From positions 3,626,148 to 3,690,147 of the forward strand of contig CP051228.1 of assembly GCA_017792345.1 (NCBI GenBank): 64,000 bases of DNA, read 5' to 3'. A program made the position numbers and the translations under genes. The notes below the pieces were generated by a model. That model was given only the letters and a program-made list of their open reading frames with translations, was not told the DNA's origin and made no database searches. Positions 50,589 through 59,898 of the stretch are shown here, piece by piece. This DNA is from Mesoflavibacter sp. GTDB taxonomy: Bacteria > Pseudomonadota > Alphaproteobacteria > UBA8366 > Aestuariispiraceae. Every line of letters starts with the position of its first letter. Position 1 is the stretch's first letter.

Positions 50589-50660
50589 TGTAACGATCAA
50601 TAAATAAATCCGTTGACAGGAGGAAGCAAGCGATCCAGAAGAACTGTAACGATCATTACA
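50589..50660. promoter_or_regulatory. TetR-type palindromic operators
   Basis: TGTAACGATCATTACA at 50645-50660 is an almost perfect palindrome (mismatch only at the C/A pair). A partial copy, TGTAACGATCAATAAA, lies at 50589-50604. Both are between the divergent TetR and SDR starts, the usual place for such operators. The binding protein is inferred from position. Confidence 0.65.
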
Positions 50661-50677
50661 GAAAAGGAGTTCAAGCC

Positions 50678-51418
50678 ATGGCCAACCTGACGGGAAAACG
50701 CGCACTGGTAACAGGCGGAAGCCGGGGTATCGGGGCCGCGATCGCGCGGAAGCTGGCGGCGGAGGGCGCCCGAGTGGCCCTGACCTATGCCCAGTCGCCG
50801 GATGCCGCCGACGCCGTGGTCAAATCGATCACGGATACCGGTGGGGAGGCGCGGGCGATCTACGCCGACAATCGTGAGGATCTGTCGGTGACGGGCGCTG
50901 TGGAGCGCGCGGCGGAAGAATTCGGCGGCCTGGATATCCTGGTCTGCAATGCGGGTGTCTTCGAAGTCGGACCACTTTCGGAACTCGGGTTGCAGGGTTA
51001 TGACAGCACCATGTCCGTCAATGTCCGGGCGGTCTATGTGGCCCTGTTGGCCGCCGACCGACTTCTGGCGGAGGGCGGTCGGATCGTCCTGATCGGCAGC
51101 AATCTGGCCAAGCATGTGCCGGGACCGGGCATCGCCCTTTATGCGATGAGCAAGGCGGCGCTGATCGGGCTCGCGAAGGGCCTGTCCCGCGATTTCGGAC
51201 CGCGTGGGATAACGATCAACGTCGTGCATCCGGGATCGACCGACACCGACATGAACCCGGCCGATGGCGATTACGCGGAGCCGCAACGGTCCATCATGTC
51301 GATTCCGCATTTCAACAATCCGGCTGACGTCGCCAGTCTGGTCGCCTGGCTGACCGGGCCGGATGCCGGGACCGTCACCGGATCGGAATTCACCATCGAC
51401 AGCGGCGTCAACGCATGA
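50678..51418 (+). CDS. SDR family oxidoreductase
   Basis: A 246-residue classical SDR resembling 3-oxoacyl-ACP reductase. TGGSRGIG (about 12-19) binds NAD(P), NAG lies at CNAGVFE, Ser in IGSNL and the YAMSK motif (about 151-155) carry the catalytic residues. AAAGGAG precedes the ATG. It is coupled to the MFS transporter (ATGA overlap) and controlled, by inference, by the TetR repressor, a layout typical of inducible detoxification or solvent-tolerance cassettes. Confidence 0.9.
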   Translation: MANLTGKRALVTGGSRGIGAAIARKLAAEGARVALTYAQSPDAADAVVKSITDTGGEARAIYADNREDLSVTGAVERAAEEFGGLDILVCNAGVFEVGPLSELGLQGYDSTMSVNVRAVYVALLAADRLLAEGGRIVLIGSNLAKHVPGPGIALYAMSKAALIGLAKGLSRDFGPRGITINVVHPGSTDTDMNPADGDYAEPQRSIMSIPHFNNPADVASLVAWLTGPDAGTVTGSEFTIDSGVNA

Positions 51419-52596
51419 CGTCGGCAAGCCCCCTCATTTCCGGCTCGCTCGCCGGGCGGGGTGGGCTGGCGGTGGCGGCATTCGCCGCTGCCGCCTCTGT
51501 GGTGGTCCTGGTGGAGTTCATCGTTGTGGGGCTGCTGCCCGCCTTGTCGCGCGATCTTGAGGTCACGTTGGATCGTGCGGGCTGGACAGTCTCCGCCTTC
51601 GCCCTTTCCGCCGCAATTGTGGGGCCCTGCCTGACGCTATTGGCCGGTCGGATCGATCCGAAGGACGGACTGCCGGCCGCCCTCGCGATCTATGGCGGGG
51701 CAGGGATCGCCGCGGCCATGATGCCGGATTTCGGGGTGCTGTTGGCGGTTCGAATCGTTCAGGGCGCACTTCTTACATACTTCATAAGCGTCGCCAGCCA
51801 CGCGGCGATGGCCTTGACCACCCCGGACCGCGCCGCCCGGGCCGTGGGCCAGGTCAATATAGGCACCATCCTGGGCGCGATAGCGGCGTCGCCATTAGGG
51901 CTCTGGGGTGCCGACGCGATCGGTTGGGATCGGCTCTATGCCTGTCTCGGCGGACTGGCGTTGATCGCCGCCGTCGTGACGCGGGGAAGCCTGCCGCGGG
52001 GGCTGCTTTTGGCGCCGTCGACGATGATGGGGCAGGCCGCGATCCTGAGAAGTCGGCGGATGCTCCTGCATCTCGCCCTGTCCCTGACGGTGTTCGCGGC
52101 CATGTTCGCTTCATACGGTTATGTTGCGGTGATCCTGTTCGATGCGCTGCAGGTCACGGTTGGGGATGCGGCCCTGATCCTGATCGGTTTCGGTGTGGCG
52201 GGCTTGATCGGCAATGCGATCGCGTCTGCAATGGCCGATCGGGATCCCGACCGAACAACCGCCTTGGTCGCCGCCGCGCTGGTCGCGATCGGTTTAATGC
52301 TGCCGGTCCTGGGGTGGCATTGGATGCTGGACGGTCTGATCATCGCGGTTTGGGGCTCAGCCCATGCGGCCGCTTTTGTCGCCTGTCAGGTCCGGGTCAT
52401 GTTGCAGGCCCCTGAAGCGGCGGCCTTCGCAGGGTCCCTGAACATCTCGGTCTGCAATGTCGGAATCGGGATCGGTGCGCCAATCGGGGGGTGGGTTCTG
52501 GCGGGGGGCGGGCCGGAATGGCTGGGGACCGCCATGGCCGGAATCGCCGCTCTGGCCCTTGTGCTATCCTTAGTTTCGTTCCGTTTTCGAGCCTAG
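51415..52596 (+). CDS. MFS transporter
   Basis: A 393-residue major facilitator with about 12 hydrophobic segments. A degenerate motif A is seen as LAGRIDPKDGL after helix 2, and the sequence resembles the arabinose-efflux/AraJ-like drug:H+ antiporters. Its start overlaps the SDR stop. With the SDR and TetR it forms a compact efflux cassette located between dnaB and alr. Confidence 0.9.
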   Translation: MTSASPLISGSLAGRGGLAVAAFAAAASVVVLVEFIVVGLLPALSRDLEVTLDRAGWTVSAFALSAAIVGPCLTLLAGRIDPKDGLPAALAIYGGAGIAAAMMPDFGVLLAVRIVQGALLTYFISVASHAAMALTTPDRAARAVGQVNIGTILGAIAASPLGLWGADAIGWDRLYACLGGLALIAAVVTRGSLPRGLLLAPSTMMGQAAILRSRRMLLHLALSLTVFAAMFASYGYVAVILFDALQVTVGDAALILIGFGVAGLIGNAIASAMADRDPDRTTALVAAALVAIGLMLPVLGWHWMLDGLIIAVWGSAHAAAFVACQVRVMLQAPEAAAFAGSLNISVCNVGIGIGAPIGGWVLAGGGPEWLGTAMAGIAALALVLSLVSFRFRA

Positions 52597-52657
52597 CTGC
52601 GTTGCCCCCTGTGGGATCGAGCCCTAGTCTTCCTGTATATGCGCATGGGGGGACAGG

Positions 52658-53377
52658 ATGATCCGCAGACTTGCCGCCGGCCTGACAATGCTATCGCTGG
52701 CCTTCGCGACCCCAGTTTCCGCCTGTCCATTGGCGCTGGTCCTCGCGCTGGACGTGTCGTCCAGCGTCGACGATGGGGAACACCGGCTGCAATCCGAAGG
52801 GCTGGCACGGGCACTGACCGACCCGGCGGTGATGGAATCGATCCTGTCCCAGGGCGGGATCTGGCTGGCCGCCTTCGAATGGTCCGGTCGCCGCAATCAG
52901 CGTATCCTGATCGACTGGACGCATTTGAATTCGCTGCGGGTGATCGGCCAGGCGGCGGCACGCCTGCGGGATGCGCCGCGCAGCACGAACGAATTTCCGA
53001 CCGCGCTCGGCTATGCGCTCGGCTTCGCCTCCGTCTATCTGAAGAAGTCGCCCCCGGGCTGCCTGCGCCGGGTCATCGATGTCGCCGGCGATGGGGTCAA
53101 CAATGAGGGATTCGCGCCATCCAACGCCTACAACGCCTTCGATTTCCGCGATGTGACGGTGAACGGGCTGGTCATCAAGGGCGCTGAGCCCGATCCCGAA
53201 ACCTTCTATCGCGAACAGGTCCAGTACGGCCCCGGTTCCTTTATCGAGATTGCCCATGGTTACGAGGATTACGCCGAGGCGATGCGCCGGAAACTGATCC
53301 GCGAAGTGCTGGGCGCCAGCCTGGCGGAAGCCCCGTCCGACACATCGCGACGTGCCACAAAAATTTCATCGGAATGA
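52658..53377 (+). CDS. DUF1194 domain secreted protein (von Willebrand A-like)
   Basis: A 239-residue protein with a signal peptide (about 1-22, cleaved after VSA) followed by a vWA-like fold: the MIDAS DxSxS motif appears as LALDVSSSVDDGE (about 30-42) and a later DVAGDGVNNEG fits the next metal-binding loop. This is DUF1194, a periplasmic or secreted domain of unknown function found in alphaproteobacteria. GGGGGACAGG precedes the ATG. It stands between the MFS gene and a small unknown gene. Confidence 0.85.
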   Translation: MIRRLAAGLTMLSLAFATPVSACPLALVLALDVSSSVDDGEHRLQSEGLARALTDPAVMESILSQGGIWLAAFEWSGRRNQRILIDWTHLNSLRVIGQAAARLRDAPRSTNEFPTALGYALGFASVYLKKSPPGCLRRVIDVAGDGVNNEGFAPSNAYNAFDFRDVTVNGLVIKGAEPDPETFYREQVQYGPGSFIEIAHGYEDYAEAMRRKLIREVLGASLAEAPSDTSRRATKISSE

Positions 53378-53419
53378 TGGCCGGCGTTTACCGGTTATCA
53401 ACCGTTCCAAATATAGCTT

Positions 53420-53677
53420 ATGCGCAACGATGCATGCTTTGGAGCGGGCCCCGTGACACTTCAGGAAATTGATGCTTCGACGTCCTGCATGATGGTCGAA
53501 GCTTTCATCGAAACGGCGCAGGAAACGCGGGCCCGGTCCGGCTCGCGCCTTCAGGCGCTGCGCGAAGGCGTCGTCGCCGCCAGCATGGTCTTGAGCGCCT
53601 TCACCGGCATGCCGGACGAGGAAGCCCGCGAAACCGCGCGCGTCTGGGCACAATCCAATAAAGAACTGGAATTTTAA
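53420..53677 (+). CDS. Small hypothetical protein
   Basis: An 85-residue reading frame, or 74 residues if the GTG at 53453 behind GGAGCGGG is used. It contains a helical stretch (MVEAFIETAQETRARSGSRLQALREGVVAASMVL) and an acidic end; no signal peptide or domain that I recognise. Composition resembles a real gene and it fits the space before the convergent dnaB end, but it may be a spurious frame. The start is uncertain. Confidence 0.5.
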   Translation: MRNDACFGAGPVTLQEIDASTSCMMVEAFIETAQETRARSGSRLQALREGVVAASMVLSAFTGMPDEEARETARVWAQSNKELEF

Positions 53678-53681
53678 GGCG

Positions 53682-55235
53682 TCAGTATCCGCCTTCGTGC
53701 GCCCTGTCCAAATCGTCGAATAGGGTCAATTCGCCGTTAAAGAACAGTTCCACGATGCCGACCGGGCCGTGACGTTGCTTGGCGATGACCAGTTCGGCGA
53801 TGTTGCGCTTTTCGACCAGCATCTGTTCGTGGCGCAGGCGGCGTTCCTCGAATTTTTCCGGGGCCTCGTTCGGGCGCTGCTCCGGATGTTCCTTCTCCAG
53901 ATAGTATTCCGGGCGGTAGACGAAGCTGACGACGTCCGCGTCCTGTTCGATCGAGCCCGATTCGCGCAAGTCGGCGAGCTGAGGACGTTTGTCTTCGCGG
54001 TTTTCGACCTGACGCGACAACTGCGACAGGGCGAGGACGGGGACTTCCAGATCCTTGGCCAGGGTTTTCAGGCCCCGGGTGATTTCCGAGACCTCCTGCA
54101 CGCGGTTGTCCATGCGCTTGTCCGGCGGTCCCTGAAGGAGCTGCAGGTAATCGACAACGACGAGATGCAGGCCGTGCTGGCGTTTCACACGGCGTGCCCG
54201 CTGTCGCAGGCCGGTGATCGACAGGGCCGGGGTGTCGTCGATATAGAGCGGGATGCGGCCCAGCTCCTGACTGGCGACGACGACGCGCTCGAACTCTTCC
54301 TGCTGGATGTCGCCGCGCCGGATCTTGTCGGACGGGACCCCGGCGCAGGTGGAAATCAATCGCCCGGCCAGCTGTTCGGAACTCATTTCCAGTGAGAAGA
54401 ACAGGACGACACCGCCTTCTTCGATCTCGCGGCCGTCCTCGGTCACGATCTTCTTATAGGCGGAGGCGGCATTGTACGCGATGTTGGTCGCCAGGGCCGT
54501 CTTCCCCATGGCCGGGCGTCCGGCCAGGATCAACAAGTCGGACTTGTGCAGACCGCCCAGGCGTTCGTCGACATCGCGCAGGCCGGTGGTGATCCCGACG
54601 ATATGGCTGTCGCGCTTGAAGGCCTGTTCGGCCATCTCCAGGGCGCGTTTGGCGGCGACGTCCATACTGACGACGGACCGATCGACTTCGCCGGTAGAGG
54701 CCAGGTCGTAGAGCCGCTGTTCGGCTTTCTCGATCTGCTTATTGGCGGTGAAATCGATGTCGCTGTTGTCATAGGCGTCGTTGACGACGTCTTCGCCCAG
54801 GCCGATCAACTCCCGCTTCAAATGCAGGTCGTGGATTGTCTTGGCGTATTCCGCCGCGTTCAGGACAGTAACGACATTGGTCGCCAGTTCGTACAGATAT
54901 TCGGTGCCGCCGGCCTCGCGCAGTATTTCGTCGGTATCCGCGATATGGCTCAGGGTCGCGGGGCTTGCGACTTGGCCCCGGTCGATCAGCTTCTTGACAT
55001 GCTCATAGAGGCGCTGGTGTTCCGGGACGTAGAAATGAACCGCGCGCAACAGGTCCGCCGCGGGCTCATAGGCCCTGTTATTGCGCAGGATCGCGCCCAA
55101 CAGCGCCTGCTCCACCTCCGCGTTGAACGGCGGCTGGCGGAAGGCCTTCTGCGGGCTTTCCGAATTGGCGCGGTCGCCATGCAGCGAACGGACATTGTTT
55201 GAGCCGCTGGGGCTCTCGGCGGGATCGATTGTCAT
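53682..55235 (-). CDS. dnaB: Replicative DNA helicase DnaB
   Basis: DnaB unwinds DNA at the replication fork. The 517-residue protein has an N-terminal domain (about 30-140; PPFNAEVEQALLGAIL), a linker, and the RecA-like motor with Walker A GRPAMGKTALA, the arginine finger region and LVVVDYLQLLQG. No intein is present. It is downstream of the hybrid kinase on the same strand (100 bp). In related genomes dnaB lies close to rplI and alr; here other genes lie between. Confidence 0.97.
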   Translation of the reverse strand: MTIDPAESPSGSNNVRSLHGDRANSESPQKAFRQPPFNAEVEQALLGAILRNNRAYEPAADLLRAVHFYVPEHQRLYEHVKKLIDRGQVASPATLSHIADTDEILREAGGTEYLYELATNVVTVLNAAEYAKTIHDLHLKRELIGLGEDVVNDAYDNSDIDFTANKQIEKAEQRLYDLASTGEVDRSVVSMDVAAKRALEMAEQAFKRDSHIVGITTGLRDVDERLGGLHKSDLLILAGRPAMGKTALATNIAYNAASAYKKIVTEDGREIEEGGVVLFFSLEMSSEQLAGRLISTCAGVPSDKIRRGDIQQEEFERVVVASQELGRIPLYIDDTPALSITGLRQRARRVKRQHGLHLVVVDYLQLLQGPPDKRMDNRVQEVSEITRGLKTLAKDLEVPVLALSQLSRQVENREDKRPQLADLRESGSIEQDADVVSFVYRPEYYLEKEHPEQRPNEAPEKFEERRLRHEQMLVEKRNIAELVIAKQRHGPVGIVELFFNGELTLFDDLDRAHEGGY

Positions 55236-55335
55236 CCTAGGACCATACGCCGAGTCGTTCCCCTTGGCACGGAGAACGGGTGCGAACCGGGCCTGTGAAT
55301 AAGGGGGATATCGGGGGCCGTCTTACGATCCGGGC

Positions 55336-57651
55336 CTATTGGATCAAGGCGTCGAACTCGGCGCGCGTGCGCTCGACCGCGTGGTTCAGGCGGTCCAGAT
55401 GTCCGGGGACATTGTCGCCGTCGTCTTCGAATTCCAGATCCCGGGATACATCGGCCAGTTCGGCGAATCCCAGGTTTCCACACATGCCCTTGATGGTATG
55501 GGCGATATGGCGGCGCTCCTCCGCGCTGTGCGGCGCGCGCAGGGTCTCGATGGAATCGTAGACTTGGTCGACGGCTTTCTTTGCCAGAAGTCTAAGTTTG
55601 TCCCGTTCCATGATCGATTGCAGTGACTGGATCGTCGTGGCGTCCAGGGCCGGCACGGCGGGTGCTTCCTTGGGTCCCGGTTCCTGAGGGGCTGCCGGGG
55701 GGGTGGCTTCGATTCTAATGTCCGACGGCGGCGGCGCGGGCCTTGGCGTGGGGCTTGGCCCGGCATTCTGCCCGCCTCGGATCGCTCCGGCGCAGAGCCG
55801 GGTCAGGCATTCATGCAGTTTCAGCCAATCGACCGGTTTCGAAATCACGTCGTCCATGCCACCGGCTGTATACTCCTCGCGCTGTTCCCTGAAAGCGTTG
55901 GCCGTCATACCGACAATAGGCAGAGTGTGGCCCTTCGCGCGCGCCCGCCGGGTCGCGGTCAGGCCATCCATCTCAGGCATCTGAACGTCCATCAGAACGA
56001 TGTTGTAATTGTACTGATCGATTGCTTCCAAGGCGTTGCGGCCATCATAGGCCTCGCTGACCAGGCACCCCCATTTGCGCAGCATGTCGGTGGCAATCAC
56101 CCGGTTGATTTCGACGTCGTCCACGACAAGGACATGAAGGCCCTTCAGGGCATTCGCCTCCGTATCGGCGTTGATTGCGTCCGCGACCGAGAGGACGTCC
56201 TCGCGCTTCGCACTCTTCAGCGACAGCGTCAGGCGGAAGGTCGATCCCGCGCCGACTTCGCTCTTGGCCGTGAGATCGCCGCCCATCGCCTTCGCCAGTT
56301 TGGCGCTGATCGCCAGGCCGAGCCCGGATCCGCCGAAGCGCCGCGCAGTCGACCCGTCCGCCTGGGCGAAAGGTTCGAAGATCGCTCGCATCTTGTCCGG
56401 TTGGATGCCGATACCCGTGTCCGACACGTCGATGACCAGGTCCTTGGTTGCGCCGAGCCGTGCCTTGTCCAACCATGCGTGAACGGTGACGCCGCCCTTA
56501 TCCGTGAATTTCAGGGCGTTGCCGATCAGGTTGTTGAGGATTTGCCGGATTCGGTCCGGATCGCCGAACAGGGCGAGGTCGTCGTCCAGGTCGACTTCCA
56601 GACGATAGGCGAGGTTTTTCTGCTCAGCGACCGGCGCGTGAATGGACACGGTATCTTTCAGGATCAGCGCCGGCAGAAAGGCGACGTTTTCGAACTGCAT
56701 GCCGCCGCCGTCAATGCGCGAGAAGTCCAGCACGTCATTGATCACAGACAGCAATGCGTCCCCGGACCGGCGCGCCATCTGCGTATATCGCTGTTGATCG
56801 GAATCCAGTTTGGTTTCGGACAGAAATGTCAGGCTGCCCAAGAGACCGTTTAGCGGGGTCCGTAATTCATGGCTGGTCGTGGCGATGAAGGAGGATTTCG
56901 CCTTGCTCAGCTCTTCCGCTTCCTGACGGGACGTCGCTTCGCGTTCGAAAGCCTGCTGCAGCTGAAGGCGCGCGGATTCCAGGCCGCGCAGCATGTCGCC
57001 GATCTCGTCCGAGCGTGTCGTTCGTATCACTTCCTTCTCGCCCGGCTTCAATCTTTCGACCGCCGTGCCGATTTCGTCGACAGCCACCAGTACCGTCCGC
57101 CGCAGGATAATCGACGACGCCAGAACGACCGCCGCGACGATCAGGACGCTGACCGCGACGATCATCGCTGTCGTCTCGATCAGCCGCGTCCGACGCTGTG
57201 CCAGTTCGGATTGAAGCCGTTCGATCTGAGTGAAAAGGGCATTGCGGTTGGCGCTGAGCCGCCCGGCCAGCGCTTTCTTGGCGGCGGCGTTGACCGGCTT
57301 CTCGGCGTCGTTCAGCCGGTCGACCGCGCGGTCGATTGCGCTCAACCGACCGCGAATCTCCCCCTGAAACCCTTCGCTGATATCAAGTTGCTGAAACAAC
57401 TGCTGCAGGCGGCCATCCAACCGATCGATTAAGATGTTCCACTGTGCCGCCGCGCGCTCATTGGGGGTGTGGAGTATCTCCGTTGCCAGTTCGTCCGCAA
57501 ACCGCAGGTCGGACAGGGTGTCGTTGATGCCGACCAGACGCTCGTCAATGTCGACCTGGCGTAACAGGGCCACTGCATTGACAACGACAAGGGTGGTGAT
57601 GGCAGCCATTGCGACCCATCCCAGTATCACCGCCCGTGTTCGAATTTTCAT
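55336..57651 (-). CDS. Hybrid sensor histidine kinase with receiver and Hpt domains
   Basis: A 771-residue hybrid kinase. Two membrane segments (about 9-30 and 161-183) bracket a periplasmic helical domain of about 130 residues; a HAMP linker follows, then HisKA with His261 in TTSHELRTPLNG, a GHKL ATPase domain (about 370-490, DTGIGIQPDKM and GGSGLGLAIS), a receiver (about 505-625, phospho-Asp in VLMDVQMPEMDG), a Pro-rich linker and an Hpt domain (about 690-771, His in AHTIKGMCGNLGF). It begins 25 bp after a solute-binding-protein gene on the same strand, which suggests that protein presents a ligand to it. This is the ArcB/BarA-like tripartite phosphorelay layout. Confidence 0.92.
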   Translation of the reverse strand: MKIRTRAVILGWVAMAAITTLVVVNAVALLRQVDIDERLVGINDTLSDLRFADELATEILHTPNERAAAQWNILIDRLDGRLQQLFQQLDISEGFQGEIRGRLSAIDRAVDRLNDAEKPVNAAAKKALAGRLSANRNALFTQIERLQSELAQRRTRLIETTAMIVAVSVLIVAAVVLASSIILRRTVLVAVDEIGTAVERLKPGEKEVIRTTRSDEIGDMLRGLESARLQLQQAFEREATSRQEAEELSKAKSSFIATTSHELRTPLNGLLGSLTFLSETKLDSDQQRYTQMARRSGDALLSVINDVLDFSRIDGGGMQFENVAFLPALILKDTVSIHAPVAEQKNLAYRLEVDLDDDLALFGDPDRIRQILNNLIGNALKFTDKGGVTVHAWLDKARLGATKDLVIDVSDTGIGIQPDKMRAIFEPFAQADGSTARRFGGSGLGLAISAKLAKAMGGDLTAKSEVGAGSTFRLTLSLKSAKREDVLSVADAINADTEANALKGLHVLVVDDVEINRVIATDMLRKWGCLVSEAYDGRNALEAIDQYNYNIVLMDVQMPEMDGLTATRRARAKGHTLPIVGMTANAFREQREEYTAGGMDDVISKPVDWLKLHECLTRLCAGAIRGGQNAGPSPTPRPAPPPSDIRIEATPPAAPQEPGPKEAPAVPALDATTIQSLQSIMERDKLRLLAKKAVDQVYDSIETLRAPHSAEERRHIAHTIKGMCGNLGFAELADVSRDLEFEDDGDNVPGHLDRLNHAVERTRAEFDALIQ

Positions 57652-57676
57652 GTCGGCAGGTCCTCCCCGAACCTGG

Positions 57677-58657
57677 TCAGTAAACCATGCGAACGGCTTG
57701 CGGCGCCACGCTGTTCAGGGGGCCGGGTCGAACAAAATCAAGTACGTTCGGCGTCGGACCTTCGGCCAGCCCGTTTTCAATTCGCCATTCGGCCTCCGCC
57801 TCGATCGCGTTGATCAGGTCCTGCGGCAAGACGACGGCAAAGGAATGCTGCGGCCATATCTCTTCGAGCGCGGTGAAATCAATCGACAGCCGGTTGGCGA
57901 GAATACGCTTCGCTTCGTCAGGATTGTCCTGTGCGAAAAGTTCCGCGCGATGCAAGGCGTTCAGGAAAGCCGGCAAGGTCGCTGCCGCGTCCTCCGAAAG
58001 ATCGCATCGCCCGTGCAGAACGAAATAGTAGTATTGATCGGCCTGGTCGGGATACTCGATGGTCAGGTCGCCCAAGGCCTTCCGAATATGGCTGACATGG
58101 GGCTCCCAGGTCATGGCCGCGTCGACTTCCCCCTCGCTGATCAGTCGCACGATCTCATCCGGCCGGGCGTTGACCAGTGTCACGGTTTGGATGTCGAGAC
58201 CGGATAGGGCCAGATACTGCGACAGGAAGTATTGTCCGATCCCGTTTGGCGTAACGGCGATCCGCCGTCCTGCCAGGTCCTCCGGGGCGGGTCCGATCCG
58301 GTCGCTTCGCGCAATCAGGCGCGTGGTACGGGATGCCGAGATGGTGGCATAGATGCACAAGGTCGGGTCGGTGAGCGTCTTGCTGATGAAAGCGAATTCC
58401 GAACTGGTGCCGAAGGTCAAGCTACCCTCTGCGACCCGGTTTGCCGCAACAACGCCCGATCCGACTTCTTCCAGAACGATATCCAATCCGTCCAAATACC
58501 CTTTGGCGTCGGCCAGCCAGATCAGCATGCCCGTCTTGGACGTCCCGATGCGGACCGGCTCCGCCGACGCAGGAGAGGCGGCGGACAGAAAAATTGCGGC
58601 AATCATGATTGCGGCGTGAAAGTGGAAAAGTCGGGAAGGGGTGCGCGAGACTACCAT
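57677..58657 (-). CDS. ABC-type solute-binding protein, probable sensory partner of the kinase
   Basis: A 326-residue periplasmic protein: signal peptide ending SPASA (about residue 33), then a two-lobe substrate-binding fold of the NMT1/TauA/SsuA kind (EPVRIGTSKTGMLIWLADAKG; GVVAANRVAEGSLTFGTSSEFAFI; AVTPNGIGQYFLSQYL; VDAAMTWEPHV). No permease or ATPase gene is adjacent. GGAG lies nine bases before the ATG at 58657; the longer frame upstream was rejected. Direct linkage to the hybrid kinase (25 bp) suggests it signals rather than transports. The ligand (nitrate, sulfonate, or similar) is unknown. Confidence 0.85.
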   Translation of the reverse strand: MVVSRTPSRLFHFHAAIMIAAIFLSAASPASAEPVRIGTSKTGMLIWLADAKGYLDGLDIVLEEVGSGVVAANRVAEGSLTFGTSSEFAFISKTLTDPTLCIYATISASRTTRLIARSDRIGPAPEDLAGRRIAVTPNGIGQYFLSQYLALSGLDIQTVTLVNARPDEIVRLISEGEVDAAMTWEPHVSHIRKALGDLTIEYPDQADQYYYFVLHGRCDLSEDAAATLPAFLNALHRAELFAQDNPDEAKRILANRLSIDFTALEEIWPQHSFAVVLPQDLINAIEAEAEWRIENGLAEGPTPNVLDFVRPGPLNSVAPQAVRMVY

Positions 58658-58889
58658 TGATATGTAACTCCAGCATTGTACAAACCACCCGATACACCAC
58701 CACACTAGCCTGGAAACATTAACAATCGATAAATTCAACGCCGGGCAATTTTGTTTCAATTTATACTTTGCATTCAGGGGTTTGACCATTTTGTGTTTCG
58801 CGCTCTAAATATTGTCGCGAAGCGCGGCCATTTTAGGGACGGGGCAAGGGCGTGCAGACATCATCGACAAGATTTTAAGGTGACTTGCA

Positions 58890-59279
58890 ATGAATGGTGG
58901 CGTGGGCAAGACGGCGGTCGTGGTCGAGGACAATGACGAAAGTTTCGAACTTCTCAAGGCGATACTGGAAAGTCTTGGCTATGGCGTGACGCGGGCCCCG
59001 CATGAAGGGCCGGCATTTTACCAGCAAGTGGCCGAGTTCGCGTCGGCGGACCTTGTCGTTCTGGATATCATACTCAGCGAATCGATCGACGGGTTCGAGG
59101 TGGTCAAGGCGCTGACGGAGCATGATTTTCATGGCGCGCTGATCGTTGCGTCCGCCAATGCCAGGAACTACATCGAATCGCTTGTGCAGGTGGCGGAAGG
59201 TAATGGAATCCGCGTTCTGACAGGGGTCGAGAAACCTTACCGCAAACAGGATTTCGAGGTCGCCCTGCAGGGGGCGTGA
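58890..59279 (+). CDS. Single-domain response regulator
   Basis: A 129-residue receiver with an acidic pair in VVEDNDESFELL, the phospho-acceptor Asp in LVVLDIILSESIDGFE, and a Lys in GVEKPYRK; a Ser replaces the usual Thr in VASAN. It has no output domain. It is divergent from the solute-binding-protein/hybrid-kinase pair across 232 bp, so it could be the phosphoryl acceptor of that kinase. AAGGTGAC precedes the ATG. Confidence 0.85.
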   Translation: MNGGVGKTAVVVEDNDESFELLKAILESLGYGVTRAPHEGPAFYQQVAEFASADLVVLDIILSESIDGFEVVKALTEHDFHGALIVASANARNYIESLVQVAEGNGIRVLTGVEKPYRKQDFEVALQGA

Positions 59280-59285
59280 CCCATA

Positions 59286-59319
59286 CATTGTCGGCCCGTC
59301 CGGGGACAGGCCGACAATG
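59286..59319. terminator. Hairpin terminator between receiver and pspC
   Basis: CATTGTCGGCC at 59286-59296 pairs perfectly with GGCCGACAATG at 59309-59319 over a 12-nt loop, an 11-bp stem between two convergent genes. There is no U-tract on either strand, so it may act as a weak or bidirectional terminator. Confidence 0.55.
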
Positions 59320-59326
59320 ACGGCAT

Positions 59327-59815
59327 TCAGATTTCCCGGAACTGACGTTTCAGATCGTAATCCTCGGACGTCACCGTCCGTTCAAGATCGGCCGCGCGCC
59401 GCTCCAGATCACGGAATTTCTTACGCAGTGCCTCGAATTTCAGGCTTTCGGGCAGGCCCTCGTCCTGCGCGGCCGGCTCCGCAGCCTTGGGGGGCTCCGC
59501 GCGCGGCGTTTCGGCCGTCGCGACCGGCATATCCTGTTTGCGTTTCAGCAGCAGGACACCCAAGCCGTACAGGACGACCGCGGCCGGCGGGTTCATGAAC
59601 AGGAAGATGACGGCCGCCACGCGGATCGTAATGGGACGCAGGCCGAAAGTGTGGGCAAGGCCGGCGCAAACCCCGGCGATCTTGCCGTATTCGGGATCCC
59701 GGTGCAGGGCCTGCAACTTGTCGTGCAGCTTGCGGCCGAAACCGCCGCGCGGCTGGCGGGAAGACCCGGCGTCGCCATTTTCTCGGGTTCGGGAATTGCG
59801 GTAGGGGCAGCTCAT
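59327..59815 (-). CDS. pspC: Phage shock protein C (PspC domain)
   Basis: A 162-residue protein: a basic, Gly/Ser-rich N-terminal region, the PspC domain (about 35-92) with KIAGVCAGLAHTFGLRPITIRV and one membrane segment, and a hydrophilic C-terminal part (about 110-162) with a likely coiled coil (KFEALRKKFRDLERRAADLERTV). PspC senses envelope stress and, with PspB, releases PspA from PspF. It is the last gene of the pspABC run. Confidence 0.92.
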   Translation of the reverse strand: MSCPYRNSRTRENGDAGSSRQPRGGFGRKLHDKLQALHRDPEYGKIAGVCAGLAHTFGLRPITIRVAAVIFLFMNPPAAVVLYGLGVLLLKRKQDMPVATAETPRAEPPKAAEPAAQDEGLPESLKFEALRKKFRDLERRAADLERTVTSEDYDLKRQFREI

Positions 59816-59898
59816 GTCTTTGTCTCGTCTCGTCGCGGTCGGTTCAAATCAGTCAAACGGCGGGGAGGGGGCATCGGACGGCCTAAACCCTGGTCGCG

